Shown here in pieces: positions 1 through 6,951 of a stretch of DNA of 64,000 nucleotides. Made by a program: the position numbers and the translations under genes. The stretch comes from Streptomyces tubercidicus (GTDB lineage: Bacteria; Actinomycetota; Actinomycetes; Streptomycetales; Streptomycetaceae): positions 5,146,001-5,210,000 of the forward strand of contig NZ_CP114205.1 in the NCBI RefSeq assembly GCF_027497495.1. The letters run 5' to 3'. The stretch's first letter is position 1, and every line of letters starts with the position of its first letter. Below the pieces are notes generated by a model. It was not told the origin of the DNA and ran no database searches. It saw only the letters and a list, made by a program, of their open reading frames with translations.

Positions 1-1
1 C

Positions 2-187
2 TATGTCTCTTACGTCTTCCAGTCGTACTTCGGCTACTCCAAGGACAAGGCGCACCAGTTGATGCTCGACGTCCATCACAAGGGCCGCGCCGTGGTCTCC
101 AGCGGCAGCCGCGAGGAAATGGAACGCGACGTGCAGGCCATGCACGGCTACGGCCTGTGGGCGACGCTGCAGCAGGACCGCCGATGA
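2..187 (+). CDS. clpS: ATP-dependent Clp protease adaptor ClpS (3' part)
   Basis: The last 61 codons are present; the gene begins before the window. The translation has the ClpS core: a YVFQSYFGYSKDKAH segment, the LMLDVHHKGRAVV helix and strand, and a REEMERDVQAMHGYGL end. ClpS binds the N-domain of the Clp ATPase and delivers N-degron substrates to ClpAP/ClpCP in the cytoplasm. The stop overlaps the start of the next gene in ATGA, so the two are probably translationally coupled. ClpS followed by a DUF2017 gene is a standard actinobacterial arrangement. Confidence 0.93.
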   Translation, partial: YVSYVFQSYFGYSKDKAHQLMLDVHHKGRAVVSSGSREEMERDVQAMHGYGLWATLQQDRR

Positions 188-777
188 GCGGGCACTTCGA
201 GCCGCTGCCCGACGGCGGCGCCGCCGTCCCGCTCGACGAGGTCGAGATCTCCATCCTGCGCAGCCTCGCGGTCCAGCTGATGGAGCTGATCGGGCCGGGC
301 GAGGAGGCCGGGGAGAGCGAGAGCGACGATCTGCTGGCGTCGGTCTTCAACGACGGCCCCAGCGAGCCGCCCACCGACCCGGTCCTGGCCCGGCTCTTCC
401 CCGACGCCTACGGCGGGCCCGACCTCGTCCCCGATGACGACGTCCGCGCCGCCGCCGCCGAATTCCGCCGCTACACCGAGAACGATCTGCGCTCCCGTAA
501 GCGCGATGACGCCCTCGCGCTGATCCGGGCGCTGGACACCCTGGCGCCCGAGGGCGGCAGCGCGGAGCTGCGGCTGCGGCCCGCCGAATGCCGCCAGTGG
601 GTGGGGGCCCTCAATGACCTCAGACTGGCCATCGGTACGCGGCTTGAAGTCACCGATGAGGAGGACGGCGGCGAGCTGCTTCGGCTACCGGACAGCGATC
701 CCCGCAAGCCGATGGTGATGGCGTATCTCTGGCTCGGCGGGCTCCAGGAGACGCTGGTCGAGTCCCTCATGGGCTGA
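184..777 (+). CDS. DUF2017 family protein
   Basis: This encodes 197 aa, starting at the ATG that overlaps the clpS stop (ATGA). A longer in-frame start at 157 would lie inside clpS and is less likely. The protein is soluble and acidic, with no signal peptide. It has a helical segment starting EVEISILRSLAVQLMELIG near residue 17 and a C-terminal block with a WLGGLQETLVESLMG end. The position directly after clpS is diagnostic of the family. Its function is unknown; linkage suggests some relation to ClpS-dependent proteolysis, which is inference only. Confidence 0.88.
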   Translation: MSGHFEPLPDGGAAVPLDEVEISILRSLAVQLMELIGPGEEAGESESDDLLASVFNDGPSEPPTDPVLARLFPDAYGGPDLVPDDDVRAAAAEFRRYTENDLRSRKRDDALALIRALDTLAPEGGSAELRLRPAECRQWVGALNDLRLAIGTRLEVTDEEDGGELLRLPDSDPRKPMVMAYLWLGGLQETLVESLMG

Positions 778-1099
778 AATCCGGGCGTACCACCCCGGGT
801 GTTCGCCGGATGTTCGCTCAGCGGACGCTCAAATCCGGATAACGATCGCATCACTGCGCCGGTGCGCCTTGCGGTCATTCGGGCAACTTGTCCCGTTTTT
901 CGGAGGGTTCGGTTCACGCCAACTCTGTTCGATCTTCAATGGCCCGTGTTAAATGTTCACGACCTGCCGTGAGCGACGCCACCCCTGTCGCCGCGGGAGC
1001 GCTTCGGCCGGCCGACCGTCGGCGTGCAGGAACTCCATCCGGGGGGATCGGGACCCGATCCGGACAGACCGGGTCGGAATGGAGAAAGGCGCACCACTC
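778..1099. other. Intergenic region upstream of the amino-acid permease
   Basis: About 320 bases without a convincing gene. The middle part (around 890-960) is poorer in GC than its surroundings and includes a TTAAAT-like stretch near 948, so it probably holds the permease promoter. I could not fix a -35/-10 pair. No strong terminator hairpin was found after the DUF2017 gene. Confidence 0.4.
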
Positions 1100-2536
1100 A
1101 TGACCTCTGTGCAGGTCGACACGCAGCACGACGGTGAGGCACCCGGGCAGGAGCCCGAGGAGGGCTACCAGCGGGGGCTGGGAAACCGTCAGATCCAGAT
1201 GATCGCCATTGGTGGTGCCATCGGCACCGGCCTGTTCCTCGGGGCCGGCAAGGCGATCTCGATGGCCGGGCCGAGCATCGTCCTCGCCTACGCCATCGTC
1301 GGTCTGGTCATCTTCTTCATCATGCGGGCCCTGGGCGAACTGCTCATGTACCGGCCCGTTTCCGGCTCCTTCTCGGAGTACGGACGCGAATTCCTCGGCC
1401 CGTTCATCGGGTTCGTGACCGGCTGGACGTACTGGCTGTTCTGGGTCGTCACCGGCATCACCGAAGTGACCGCCGCCGCCACGTATGTGCAGTACTGGAA
1501 CAAGGGCATACCGCAATGGGCCTCGGCGCTGGTCTTCACCTGCGCGCTCTTCGGTATCAACCTGATCTCCGTGAAGATCTTCGGTGAGCTGGAATTCTGG
1601 TTCTCGATGGTCAAGGTCACCGCGATCATCGGCATGATCCTGATCGGCCTCGGCGTGATCACCCTCGGCTTCTCCGACGCCGGTGACACCGCCTCCTTCA
1701 CGCTCCTGTGGTCCGACGGCGGCTTCTTCCCCAAGGGCATCGGCGGCACGCTGATGACGCTGCAGATCGTGATGTTCGCCTTCCTCGCCGTCGAGCTCGT
1801 CGGCGTCACCGCGGGCGAGGCGACCGACCCGAAGAAGGTCCTGCCCAAGGCGATCAACACCGTGCCGTGGCGGATCGGCCTCTTCTACATCGGTGCGCTG
1901 ATCATCATCCTGTCCGTCGTCAGCTGGACGGCGTTCAAGCCCGGCGTCAGCCCGTTCGTCGCCGCCTTCCAGCAGATCGGCCTGCCGGCCGGGGCCGGCA
2001 TCGTCAACTTCGTCGTGCTGACCGCCGCGCTCTCCTCGGCGAACTCCGGCATGTACTCCACCGGCCGGATGCTGCGCGACCTCGCGCTCAACGGCCAGGG
2101 ACCGAAGTTCTTCACCAAGCTCAGCAAGAACGGCCTGCCCACCTGGGGCACCGGCGTCTCGGTCGCGATGATGCTGTTCGGCGTCTACATCAACTACCAG
2201 TGGCCCGGTGAGGCGTTCAACTACGTCGTCTCCTTCGCCACCATCTCCGGTATGTGGGCGTGGATCGTCATCCTGGCCTCGCAGCTGCGCTACCGCGCCA
2301 AGGCGAACCGCGGCGAGCTGCCGCAGTCCGAGTTCAAGGCCCCCGGCAGCCCCTTCACCTCGGGCTTCGCGCTGGCCTTCATCGGCATGGTGATCGTGAT
2401 GATGGGCGTCGACAAGGATGCCCGGATCTCGCTCTACGCCGCTCCCGTGTGGGCGCTCATCCTGGGCGTCGGCTACCTGTGCATCAAGCGCCGGGACGCG
2501 GCGATGCTGGCCGTCGGCGGGGACGGCAAGAGCTGA
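1100..2536 (+). CDS. APC-family amino-acid permease
   Basis: The product is a 478-aa integral membrane protein of the amino acid/polyamine/organocation superfamily, probably importing a neutral amino acid by proton symport. The first helix carries the typical GGAIGTGL motif (residues 38-45), and about twelve hydrophobic helices follow. A GEATDPKKVLPKAI loop in the middle is characteristic of the CycA/AnsP/GabP-type subfamily. ATG 1100 is chosen because GGAGAAAGG at 1081-1089 lies 10 nt upstream; an in-frame ATG at 1079 overlaps that ribosome site. The substrate cannot be read from the sequence; D-alanine/D-serine/glycine or asparagine are the usual options. It is transcribed alone between the clpS and cysteine blocks. 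Confidence 0.9.
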   Translation: MTSVQVDTQHDGEAPGQEPEEGYQRGLGNRQIQMIAIGGAIGTGLFLGAGKAISMAGPSIVLAYAIVGLVIFFIMRALGELLMYRPVSGSFSEYGREFLGPFIGFVTGWTYWLFWVVTGITEVTAAATYVQYWNKGIPQWASALVFTCALFGINLISVKIFGELEFWFSMVKVTAIIGMILIGLGVITLGFSDAGDTASFTLLWSDGGFFPKGIGGTLMTLQIVMFAFLAVELVGVTAGEATDPKKVLPKAINTVPWRIGLFYIGALIIILSVVSWTAFKPGVSPFVAAFQQIGLPAGAGIVNFVVLTAALSSANSGMYSTGRMLRDLALNGQGPKFFTKLSKNGLPTWGTGVSVAMMLFGVYINYQWPGEAFNYVVSFATISGMWAWIVILASQLRYRAKANRGELPQSEFKAPGSPFTSGFALAFIGMVIVMMGVDKDARISLYAAPVWALILGVGYLCIKRRDAAMLAVGGDGKS

Positions 2537-2581
2537 CGCGGCACCCCGGACGGTCGGCGGAGCCGCCCGGCTGTCCAGCAT

Positions 2582-2622
2582 GCGGGCCGGTACGTACCAC
2601 TCTTCGGTACGTACCGGCCCGC
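2582..2622. promoter_or_regulatory. Perfect 17-bp inverted repeat before mec
   Basis: The arms at 2582-2598 and 2606-2622 are exact reverse complements separated by the 7-nt loop actcttc. Each arm contains the smaller palindrome GGTACGTACC. It lies 45 nt after the permease stop and has no T-run. A -10-like TATTCT follows at 2627-2632, 8 nt before the mec start, so the repeat covers the -35 region. It may be a permease terminator, an operator for mec, or both. Confidence 0.6.
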
Positions 2623-2639
2623 TGGCTATTCTTGGCGCC

Positions 2640-3065
2640 ATGCTGACCCTCACCAAGGCCCTCTACGACCAGATCGTCGAGCACTCCCGCCAGGACCACC
2701 CCGACGAGGCCTGTGGCATGGTCGCCGGCCCGGCAGGCACCGGCCGCCCGGAGCGGTTCATTCCGATGCTGAACGCCGCCCGCTCACCCACGTTCTACGA
2801 ATTCGACTCCGCCGACCTGCTCAAGCTCTACCGCGAGCTGGACGACCGGGACGAGGAGCCGGTGATCATCTACCACTCGCACACCGCCACCGAGGCGTAC
2901 CCCTCGCGCACCGACATCTCGTACGCGAACGAGCCCGGTGCCCACTATGTCCTGGTCTCCACCGCCGACACCGACGACGCCGGGCCCTTCCAGTTCCGCT
3001 CGTTCAGGATCGTGGACGGCGAGGTCTCGGAGGAAGAGGTCGAGGTCGTGGCGGCGTACGCCTGA
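2640..3065 (+). CDS. mec: JAMM/MPN+ metalloprotease Mec (CysO peptidase)
   Basis: This 141-aa zinc protease of the JAMM family releases cysteine from the CysO-cysteine adduct in the sulfur-carrier route to cysteine, as shown for the mycobacterial homologue. The whole motif is visible: Glu23 (DEACGMV), His79-x-His81 (YHSHT), Ser89 and Asp92 (YPSRTD). There is no Shine-Dalgarno site. TATTCT at 2627-2632 sits 8 nt before the ATG, so the mRNA is probably leaderless. The gene precedes the leader peptide, cysO and cysM, the same order as in mycobacteria. It may also trim the two residues after the CysO Gly-Gly (see cysO). Confidence 0.92.
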   Translation: MLTLTKALYDQIVEHSRQDHPDEACGMVAGPAGTGRPERFIPMLNAARSPTFYEFDSADLLKLYRELDDRDEEPVIIYHSHTATEAYPSRTDISYANEPGAHYVLVSTADTDDAGPFQFRSFRIVDGEVSEEEVEVVAAYA

Positions 3066-3149
3066 GCGCGTCCCACCTGGTGTACACCAATCGTCCGCAT
3101 CATGGGACGAGATTCCATTCTCCGGACCGGGAATCGCTACGATGACCGC

Positions 3150-3323
3150 ATGGTTGACCACGACGTGAGCGAGAAGAGGACGGGCATGCTGCAGCACGCT
3201 CCGCTCGCCACGCGTCGCTCCGCGTCCGCGCTGCTCGGCGCGTTCGGCTGCGGAACCGCACGGCTGCACGTGGACCTGTGCCGCCTCTCCAGCGCCATCT
3301 GTCCGCGCTGCGCCGGCGTCTGA
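3150..3323 (+). CDS. Putative Cys-rich leader peptide upstream of cysO-cysM
   Basis: This small ORF of 57 codons ends in HVDLCRLSSAICPRCAGV, the ending seen in actinobacterial leader peptides found before sulfur-metabolism genes. Four Cys codons fall in the last third. The start at 3150 lies 7 nt after a TACGAT -10 hexamer (3138-3143), which predicts a leaderless transcript. ATG 3186 is an alternative start. In this family ribosome stalling at cysteine codons is thought to couple cysteine supply to expression of the following genes. The 130 nt between its stop and cysO would then hold the regulatory structure, which I did not resolve. An ordinary small protein is less likely. Confidence 0.7.
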   Translation: MVDHDVSEKRTGMLQHAPLATRRSASALLGAFGCGTARLHVDLCRLSSAICPRCAGV

Positions 3324-3453
3324 CCCGGCCCGTACGGGCGCATTGCCCCGCGCGACCGCACCTCCCGCGTCACCCGACGCCCTCCCGGCCTGCCGCCCGC
3401 CGCGCACCCGGGACGCACCGCATCCGCCACCGCACTCCCACAGGAGCACTCCC

Positions 3454-3732
3454 ATGGCCATCGAGGTCCGAATCCCGACCATCCTGCGCACCTACACCGA
3501 CGGCCAGAAGGCAGTCGAGGGCAGCGGAGACACCCTCGCCGACCTCTTCTCCGACCTGGACAGCCGGCACACCGGTATCCGCGAGCGCCTGGTCGACGGC
3601 GAGCAGCTGCGCCGCTTCGTGAACGTCTACCTCAACGACGAGGACGTCCGCTTCCTGGAGGGCATCTCCACCAAGCTCGCCGACGGCGACAGCGTGACGA
3701 TCCTCCCGGCGGTGGCCGGAGGCAGTCACTGA
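3454..3732 (+). CDS. cysO: MoaD/ThiS-like sulfur carrier protein CysO
   Basis: The 92-aa ubiquitin-fold protein carries sulfur as a C-terminal thiocarboxylate and donates it to O-phosphoserine on CysM. The Gly-Gly end is present (LPAVAGG) but is followed by two extra residues, Ser-His, before the stop. A thiocarboxylate can only form on an exposed Gly, so these must be removed, plausibly by Mec. GGAG at 3443-3446 lies 7 nt before the ATG. The stop overlaps the cysM start (TGATG), so the two are translationally coupled. An activating E1-like MoeZ enzyme is not in the window. Confidence 0.93.
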   Translation: MAIEVRIPTILRTYTDGQKAVEGSGDTLADLFSDLDSRHTGIRERLVDGEQLRRFVNVYLNDEDVRFLEGISTKLADGDSVTILPAVAGGSH

Positions 3733-4682
3733 TGCGGTACGACTCGCCGCTGGCGGCGGTCGGGAACACCCCTCTCGTCCGCCTCCCGCGCCTCTCGCCC
3801 TCCGAGGACGTCCGTATCTGGGCGAAGCTGGAGGACCGCAACCCCACGGGCTCGGTCAAGGACCGGCCCGCGCTGCACATGATCGAACAGGCCGAGAAGG
3901 ACGGCCGGCTCACCCCCGGCTGCACCATCCTGGAGCCGACCAGCGGCAACACCGGCATCTCGCTCGCCATGGCGGCCAAGCTCAAGGGCTACCGCATCGT
4001 CTGCGTCATGCCGGAGAACACCTCTTCCGAGCGGCGCGAGCTGCTCGCCATGTGGGGCGCCGAGATCATCTCCTCGCCCGCGGCCGGCGGCTCCAACACC
4101 GCCGTCAGGGTCGCCAAGGAGCTGTCCGCCGAGCACCCCGACTGGGTGATGCTCTACCAGTACGGGAACCCCGACAACGCCGGTGCGCACTACGCCACCA
4201 CCGGCCCCGAGATCCTCGCCGACCTCCCCTCCGTCACCCACTTCGTGGCCGGTCTGGGCACCACCGGCACGCTGATGGGCGTCGGCCGCTATCTGCGCGA
4301 GCAGGTCCCCGGCGTCCAGATCGTCGCCGCCGAACCGCGCTACGACGATGTCGTCTACGGTCTGCGCAACCTCGACGAGGGCTTCATCCCCGAGCTCTAC
4401 GACGAGTCCGTGCTCACCACCCGCTTCTCGGTCGGCTCCGAGGACGCGGTCCGCCGCACCCGTGAACTCCTCGCCCAGGAAGGCATCTTCGCGGGCATCT
4501 CCACCGGCGCGGCGCTGCATGCCGCGATCGGTGTCGCCAAGAAGGCGGTCAAGGCCGGACAGACCGCCGACATCGTCTTCGTCGTCGCCGACGGCGGCTG
4601 GAAGTACCTCTCCACCGGCGTCTACACCGCCGAGACCACCGAGGCCGCCATCGCCACCTTGCAGGGGCAGCTCTGGGCGTAG
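3732..4682 (+). CDS. cysM: O-phosphoserine sulfhydrylase / cysteine synthase CysM
   Basis: This 316-aa PLP enzyme of fold type II joins sulfur from thiocarboxylated CysO to O-phosphoserine, giving a CysO-cysteine adduct that Mec cleaves. The PLP lysine is Lys43 in NPTGSVKDRP. The substrate loop TSGNTG lies at about 70-75, and the glycine-rich phosphate loop GLGTTGTLMG at about 175. The C-terminal closing segment has the CysM type of length. It is coupled to cysO by overlap. Linkage to mec and cysO favours the CysO-dependent CysM over the sulfide-dependent CysK. Confidence 0.93.
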   Translation: MRYDSPLAAVGNTPLVRLPRLSPSEDVRIWAKLEDRNPTGSVKDRPALHMIEQAEKDGRLTPGCTILEPTSGNTGISLAMAAKLKGYRIVCVMPENTSSERRELLAMWGAEIISSPAAGGSNTAVRVAKELSAEHPDWVMLYQYGNPDNAGAHYATTGPEILADLPSVTHFVAGLGTTGTLMGVGRYLREQVPGVQIVAAEPRYDDVVYGLRNLDEGFIPELYDESVLTTRFSVGSEDAVRRTRELLAQEGIFAGISTGAALHAAIGVAKKAVKAGQTADIVFVVADGGWKYLSTGVYTAETTEAAIATLQGQLWA

Positions 4683-4982
4683 GGGCTCGGGCGAGGGCGT
4701 GGGCGGAGGCGGCACCCCTCCACGACGGCACGGGCCGCCGGCGTACGGGCGTACGGGGCGACAGCCCAGACTGGTGATTCCGCCCACAGCTCGGCCCGCT
4801 GGAGGACCCACCGGACCTTTTGGGTCTTACGCTCGGGGGCATCGCACAGACCGTCAAGGACCCGGCAATACCCCGGCAGGGCCCGCCGGGGAACCCCGCA
4901 GGGACCTTCCCCAAGCTCTCCACCGCGGGCGAGCGGGGGAGGCCCCGATCCGCCGCCCTCGCCCACGGAGGTTCACGCCCGT
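4683..4982. other. Intergenic region before the metallo-hydrolase gene
   Basis: About 300 bases with no supported gene. The part from 4850 to 4950 can form GC-rich stem-loops, while 4810-4840 is relatively AT-rich. The ribosome site for the next gene (cacggaggttc) lies just inside its right edge. Confidence 0.4.
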
Positions 4983-5735
4983 ATGAAGCTCACTGTCGTC
5001 GGATGCTCGGGGTCGTTCCCTTCCATGGAATCGGCCTGTTCGAGCTACCTCCTGGAGGCCGACGGCTTCAGGCTGCTCATCGACATGGGCAATGGCGCCC
5101 TGGGCGAGCTGCAGCGCCACTCCGGCCTCTATGACCTGGATGCCGTACTCCTGTCGCATCTGCATGCGGACCACTGCATCGATTTGTGCGGCTATTTCGT
5201 CGTCCGCTATTACCGCCCGGACGGCGGGCGTTGTGCGCCGCTGCCGGTCTACGGACCGGAAGGCACCGAACGGCGGCTGACCGTCGCCCACGCCGATGTG
5301 CCGCACGACGGCGCGATGAGCGAGGTCTTCGACTTCCGCACGCTGACCCCCGGCACCTTCACCATCGGCCCGTTCACGATCCGTACGGAACACGTCAGCC
5401 ACCCGGTGGAGGCGTTCGGCTTCCGCATCGAGCACGGCGGCCGGACCCTGACCTACTCCGGGGACACCGGCCCCTGCGAGGCCCTGGAGTCCCTCGCCGA
5501 GGGCGCCGACCTCTTCCTCTGCGAGGCGTCCTTCACCTACGGCAAGGAAGACATCCCCGACCTGCACCTCAATGGCCGGGAGGCCGGCGAAACCGCCCGC
5601 CGCGCCGCCGTCGGCCGCCTGGTCCTCACCCACATCCCCCCGTGGACCGACCCGGACATCAGCATCCGCGACGCCCAGAAGGCCTACGACGGCCCGGTCG
5701 AGGCGGCCAAGGCGGGGGCGGCTTACGAGGTGTGA
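4983..5735 (+). CDS. MBL-fold metal-dependent hydrolase (RNase Z / cAMP phosphodiesterase-like)
   Basis: The 250-aa soluble protein has the metal-binding signature HLHADH at residues 59-64, a YSGDTG strand near 160 carrying a further metal-binding Asp, and LTHIPPW near 219. This layout is that of ElaC-like phosphodiesterases. The mycobacterial gene at the same place between cysM and rph (Rv1339) has been described as an atypical cAMP phosphodiesterase, so the same activity is a fair guess. GGAGG sits about 8 nt before the ATG. A strong terminator follows at 5758-5800. Confidence 0.85.
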   Translation: MKLTVVGCSGSFPSMESACSSYLLEADGFRLLIDMGNGALGELQRHSGLYDLDAVLLSHLHADHCIDLCGYFVVRYYRPDGGRCAPLPVYGPEGTERRLTVAHADVPHDGAMSEVFDFRTLTPGTFTIGPFTIRTEHVSHPVEAFGFRIEHGGRTLTYSGDTGPCEALESLAEGADLFLCEASFTYGKEDIPDLHLNGREAGETARRAAVGRLVLTHIPPWTDPDISIRDAQKAYDGPVEAAKAGAAYEV

Positions 5736-5757
5736 GGGGGGCGCCCCCGACGGTCAC

Positions 5758-5800
5758 GGCGAAGGCCCCCGGAATCGCATGGATTCCGGGGGCCTTCGCC
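5758..5800. terminator. Strong hairpin, terminator between convergent units
   Basis: A perfect 19-bp stem (5758-5776 with 5782-5800) closes a 5-nt loop, gcatg. It lies 22 nt after the MBL gene stop. The minus-strand remnant at 5832-5898 points towards it, so it may once have served both directions. Confidence 0.85.
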
Positions 5801-5831
5801 GCGTCCTGGACCGCCGCCGGGCGGGGGCGGA

Positions 5832-5898
5832 TCAGCCCTTGTACTGGGCCTTGTTCTCCGCCGCGATCTCCTCCTCGGGCTCGCGCCCCGGGACATGG
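5832..5898 (-). pseudogene. Remnant of the 3' end of a PTS EIIC-like gene
   Basis: The minus strand reads a tail VPGREPEEEIAAENKAQYKG followed by a stop at 5832-5834. The two intact PTS genes here end in very similar tails (NLPTPGREPDEELPEM... and NLSTPGREPDEVGDAM...). Upstream of it the frame loses all resemblance to a membrane protein. I read this as the last ~20 codons of a former nagE-like gene left at the island's left border. The match is short, so a different permease tail is possible. Confidence 0.45.
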
Positions 5899-6560
5899 CC
5901 GCCACCACTTGGACCGAGGTGCAGGGACTCTGATGGCGAACCCTGGGGCCAGCTTGCCGCCATCGTCGGCCAATGCCACGGCGCCCCGCGCATCAGGGCT
6001 GCACGGGGCGCCGCTGACGCACCTGGCAGGGCCACGGACATGCCGCGGAGGGGTCAGCCCCGCCCGGTGTACCTGAAGGTCGAGGAGCGTCGGTTCGCCA
6101 TCAGCTCTGCAGGTCGTCAATGCGCCGCAGCGCCGGCCAACGGTGGGCGGACCGCCGGACCGCTGCGGTGCGTGCTGGACGGCATTTTGGCCGAGGCGCC
6201 GGGAGAGGCCTGCTGGGCACGGAGGCGGCGCGGCTGCCTCCCTCCGCGAGCGACGTTGGGGATGGCATTTGCGAACCAGCTATCGAACGGGTTTTCGAAT
6301 CTCGCGGTGCGGGTGCTGAGGGTTTCGATCGAGGTGGTTCGCGGTCGATGCATGCGAAGCCGTAGCGTGTCGCAGCAGTCGGCTCACTCGAAGCCCGAGC
6401 GCGCCACGTCCGCCTTGGCCGGCCAACTCCGCCTTATCTTCCTGTGCTGCGGGACCCGCCCCGTCGACCCCGCGGGCCGGGCGTCAGGATTTGGCGGAAC
6501 CCGCGTCCAGAGCTGCCAATCTGACGGAGTGTGACCTACTTCTCTTGATCGAAACTTGTG
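5899..6560. other. Non-coding left flank of the glycocin island
   Basis: About 660 bases with open frames but none with consistent codon bias, a ribosome site or a recognisable family. GC falls to the right of 6240, and 6530-6580 is notably AT-rich, as expected for a promoter region. It looks like decayed or imported sequence. I could not identify an insertion sequence in it. Confidence 0.45.
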
Positions 6561-6572
6561 TGGACTAGACCA
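6561..6572. promoter_or_regulatory. dre-like palindrome upstream of the glycocin precursor
   Basis: TGGACTAGACCA matches the core of the DasR operator (TGGTCTAGACCA) at 11 of 12 positions. It is centred about 65 nt before the precursor start, with a TTGATC -35-like hexamer just upstream at 6545-6550. DasR is the GlcNAc-responsive GntR repressor of Streptomyces. The same element occurs at three places in the neighbouring nag genes. Binding is a prediction. Confidence 0.55.
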
Positions 6573-6631
6573 GCCGTAGTGGGATGGGTCTGCGTGGCCG
6601 CGCATCAACGACCAAACAATCAGGGGAACTT

Positions 6632-6844
6632 ATGAGCCTGTCTGATCTGCGCAACATGGGCCTGTCCGCTCTTCGTGACGACGAGTCCGCCGAGATAGTC
6701 GGCGGCGCCATGAGCAAGGCCCAGTGCACGTACCTGTACAACCTGATCACGACTGGCGCGACTTCGTCCCACGGCTGTGTCCCCAGCAGCAACTACCTCG
6801 ACCTTTACCGGTCGAATTGCAAGGGCAAGGGACCGAAGCTCTGA
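6632..6844 (+). CDS. Glycocin-type bacteriocin precursor peptide
   Basis: The precursor is 70 aa. The leader (1-25) is amphipathic and ends in the double-glycine site AEIVGG cut by C39 peptidases. The predicted 45-aa core begins AMSKAQC and has cysteines at core positions 7, 24 and 38. The KAQC start, a Gly/Ser/Thr-rich loop ending in Cys24, and a YRSNC end line up with sublancin (KAQC, loop Cys22, YRQFC). I predict two helices joined by the loop, a Cys7-Cys38 disulfide and a sugar on Cys24 or a loop Ser/Thr. Start ATG 6632 follows CAGGGGAA; in-frame 6584 lacks a ribosome site. The exporter and glycosyltransferase genes follow directly. Confidence 0.82.
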   Translation: MSLSDLRNMGLSALRDDESAEIVGGAMSKAQCTYLYNLITTGATSSHGCVPSSNYLDLYRSNCKGKGPKL

Positions 6845-6951
6845 TCCGCCCGGTGTGCTGATCTGAAGGCGTTCACCTGCCCCTGTCCGCTCGGCGGACA
6901 GGGGCAGAGTGTCGACAAGGGAAACTCACTCTCCCGAAGGAGCAAGACCCC

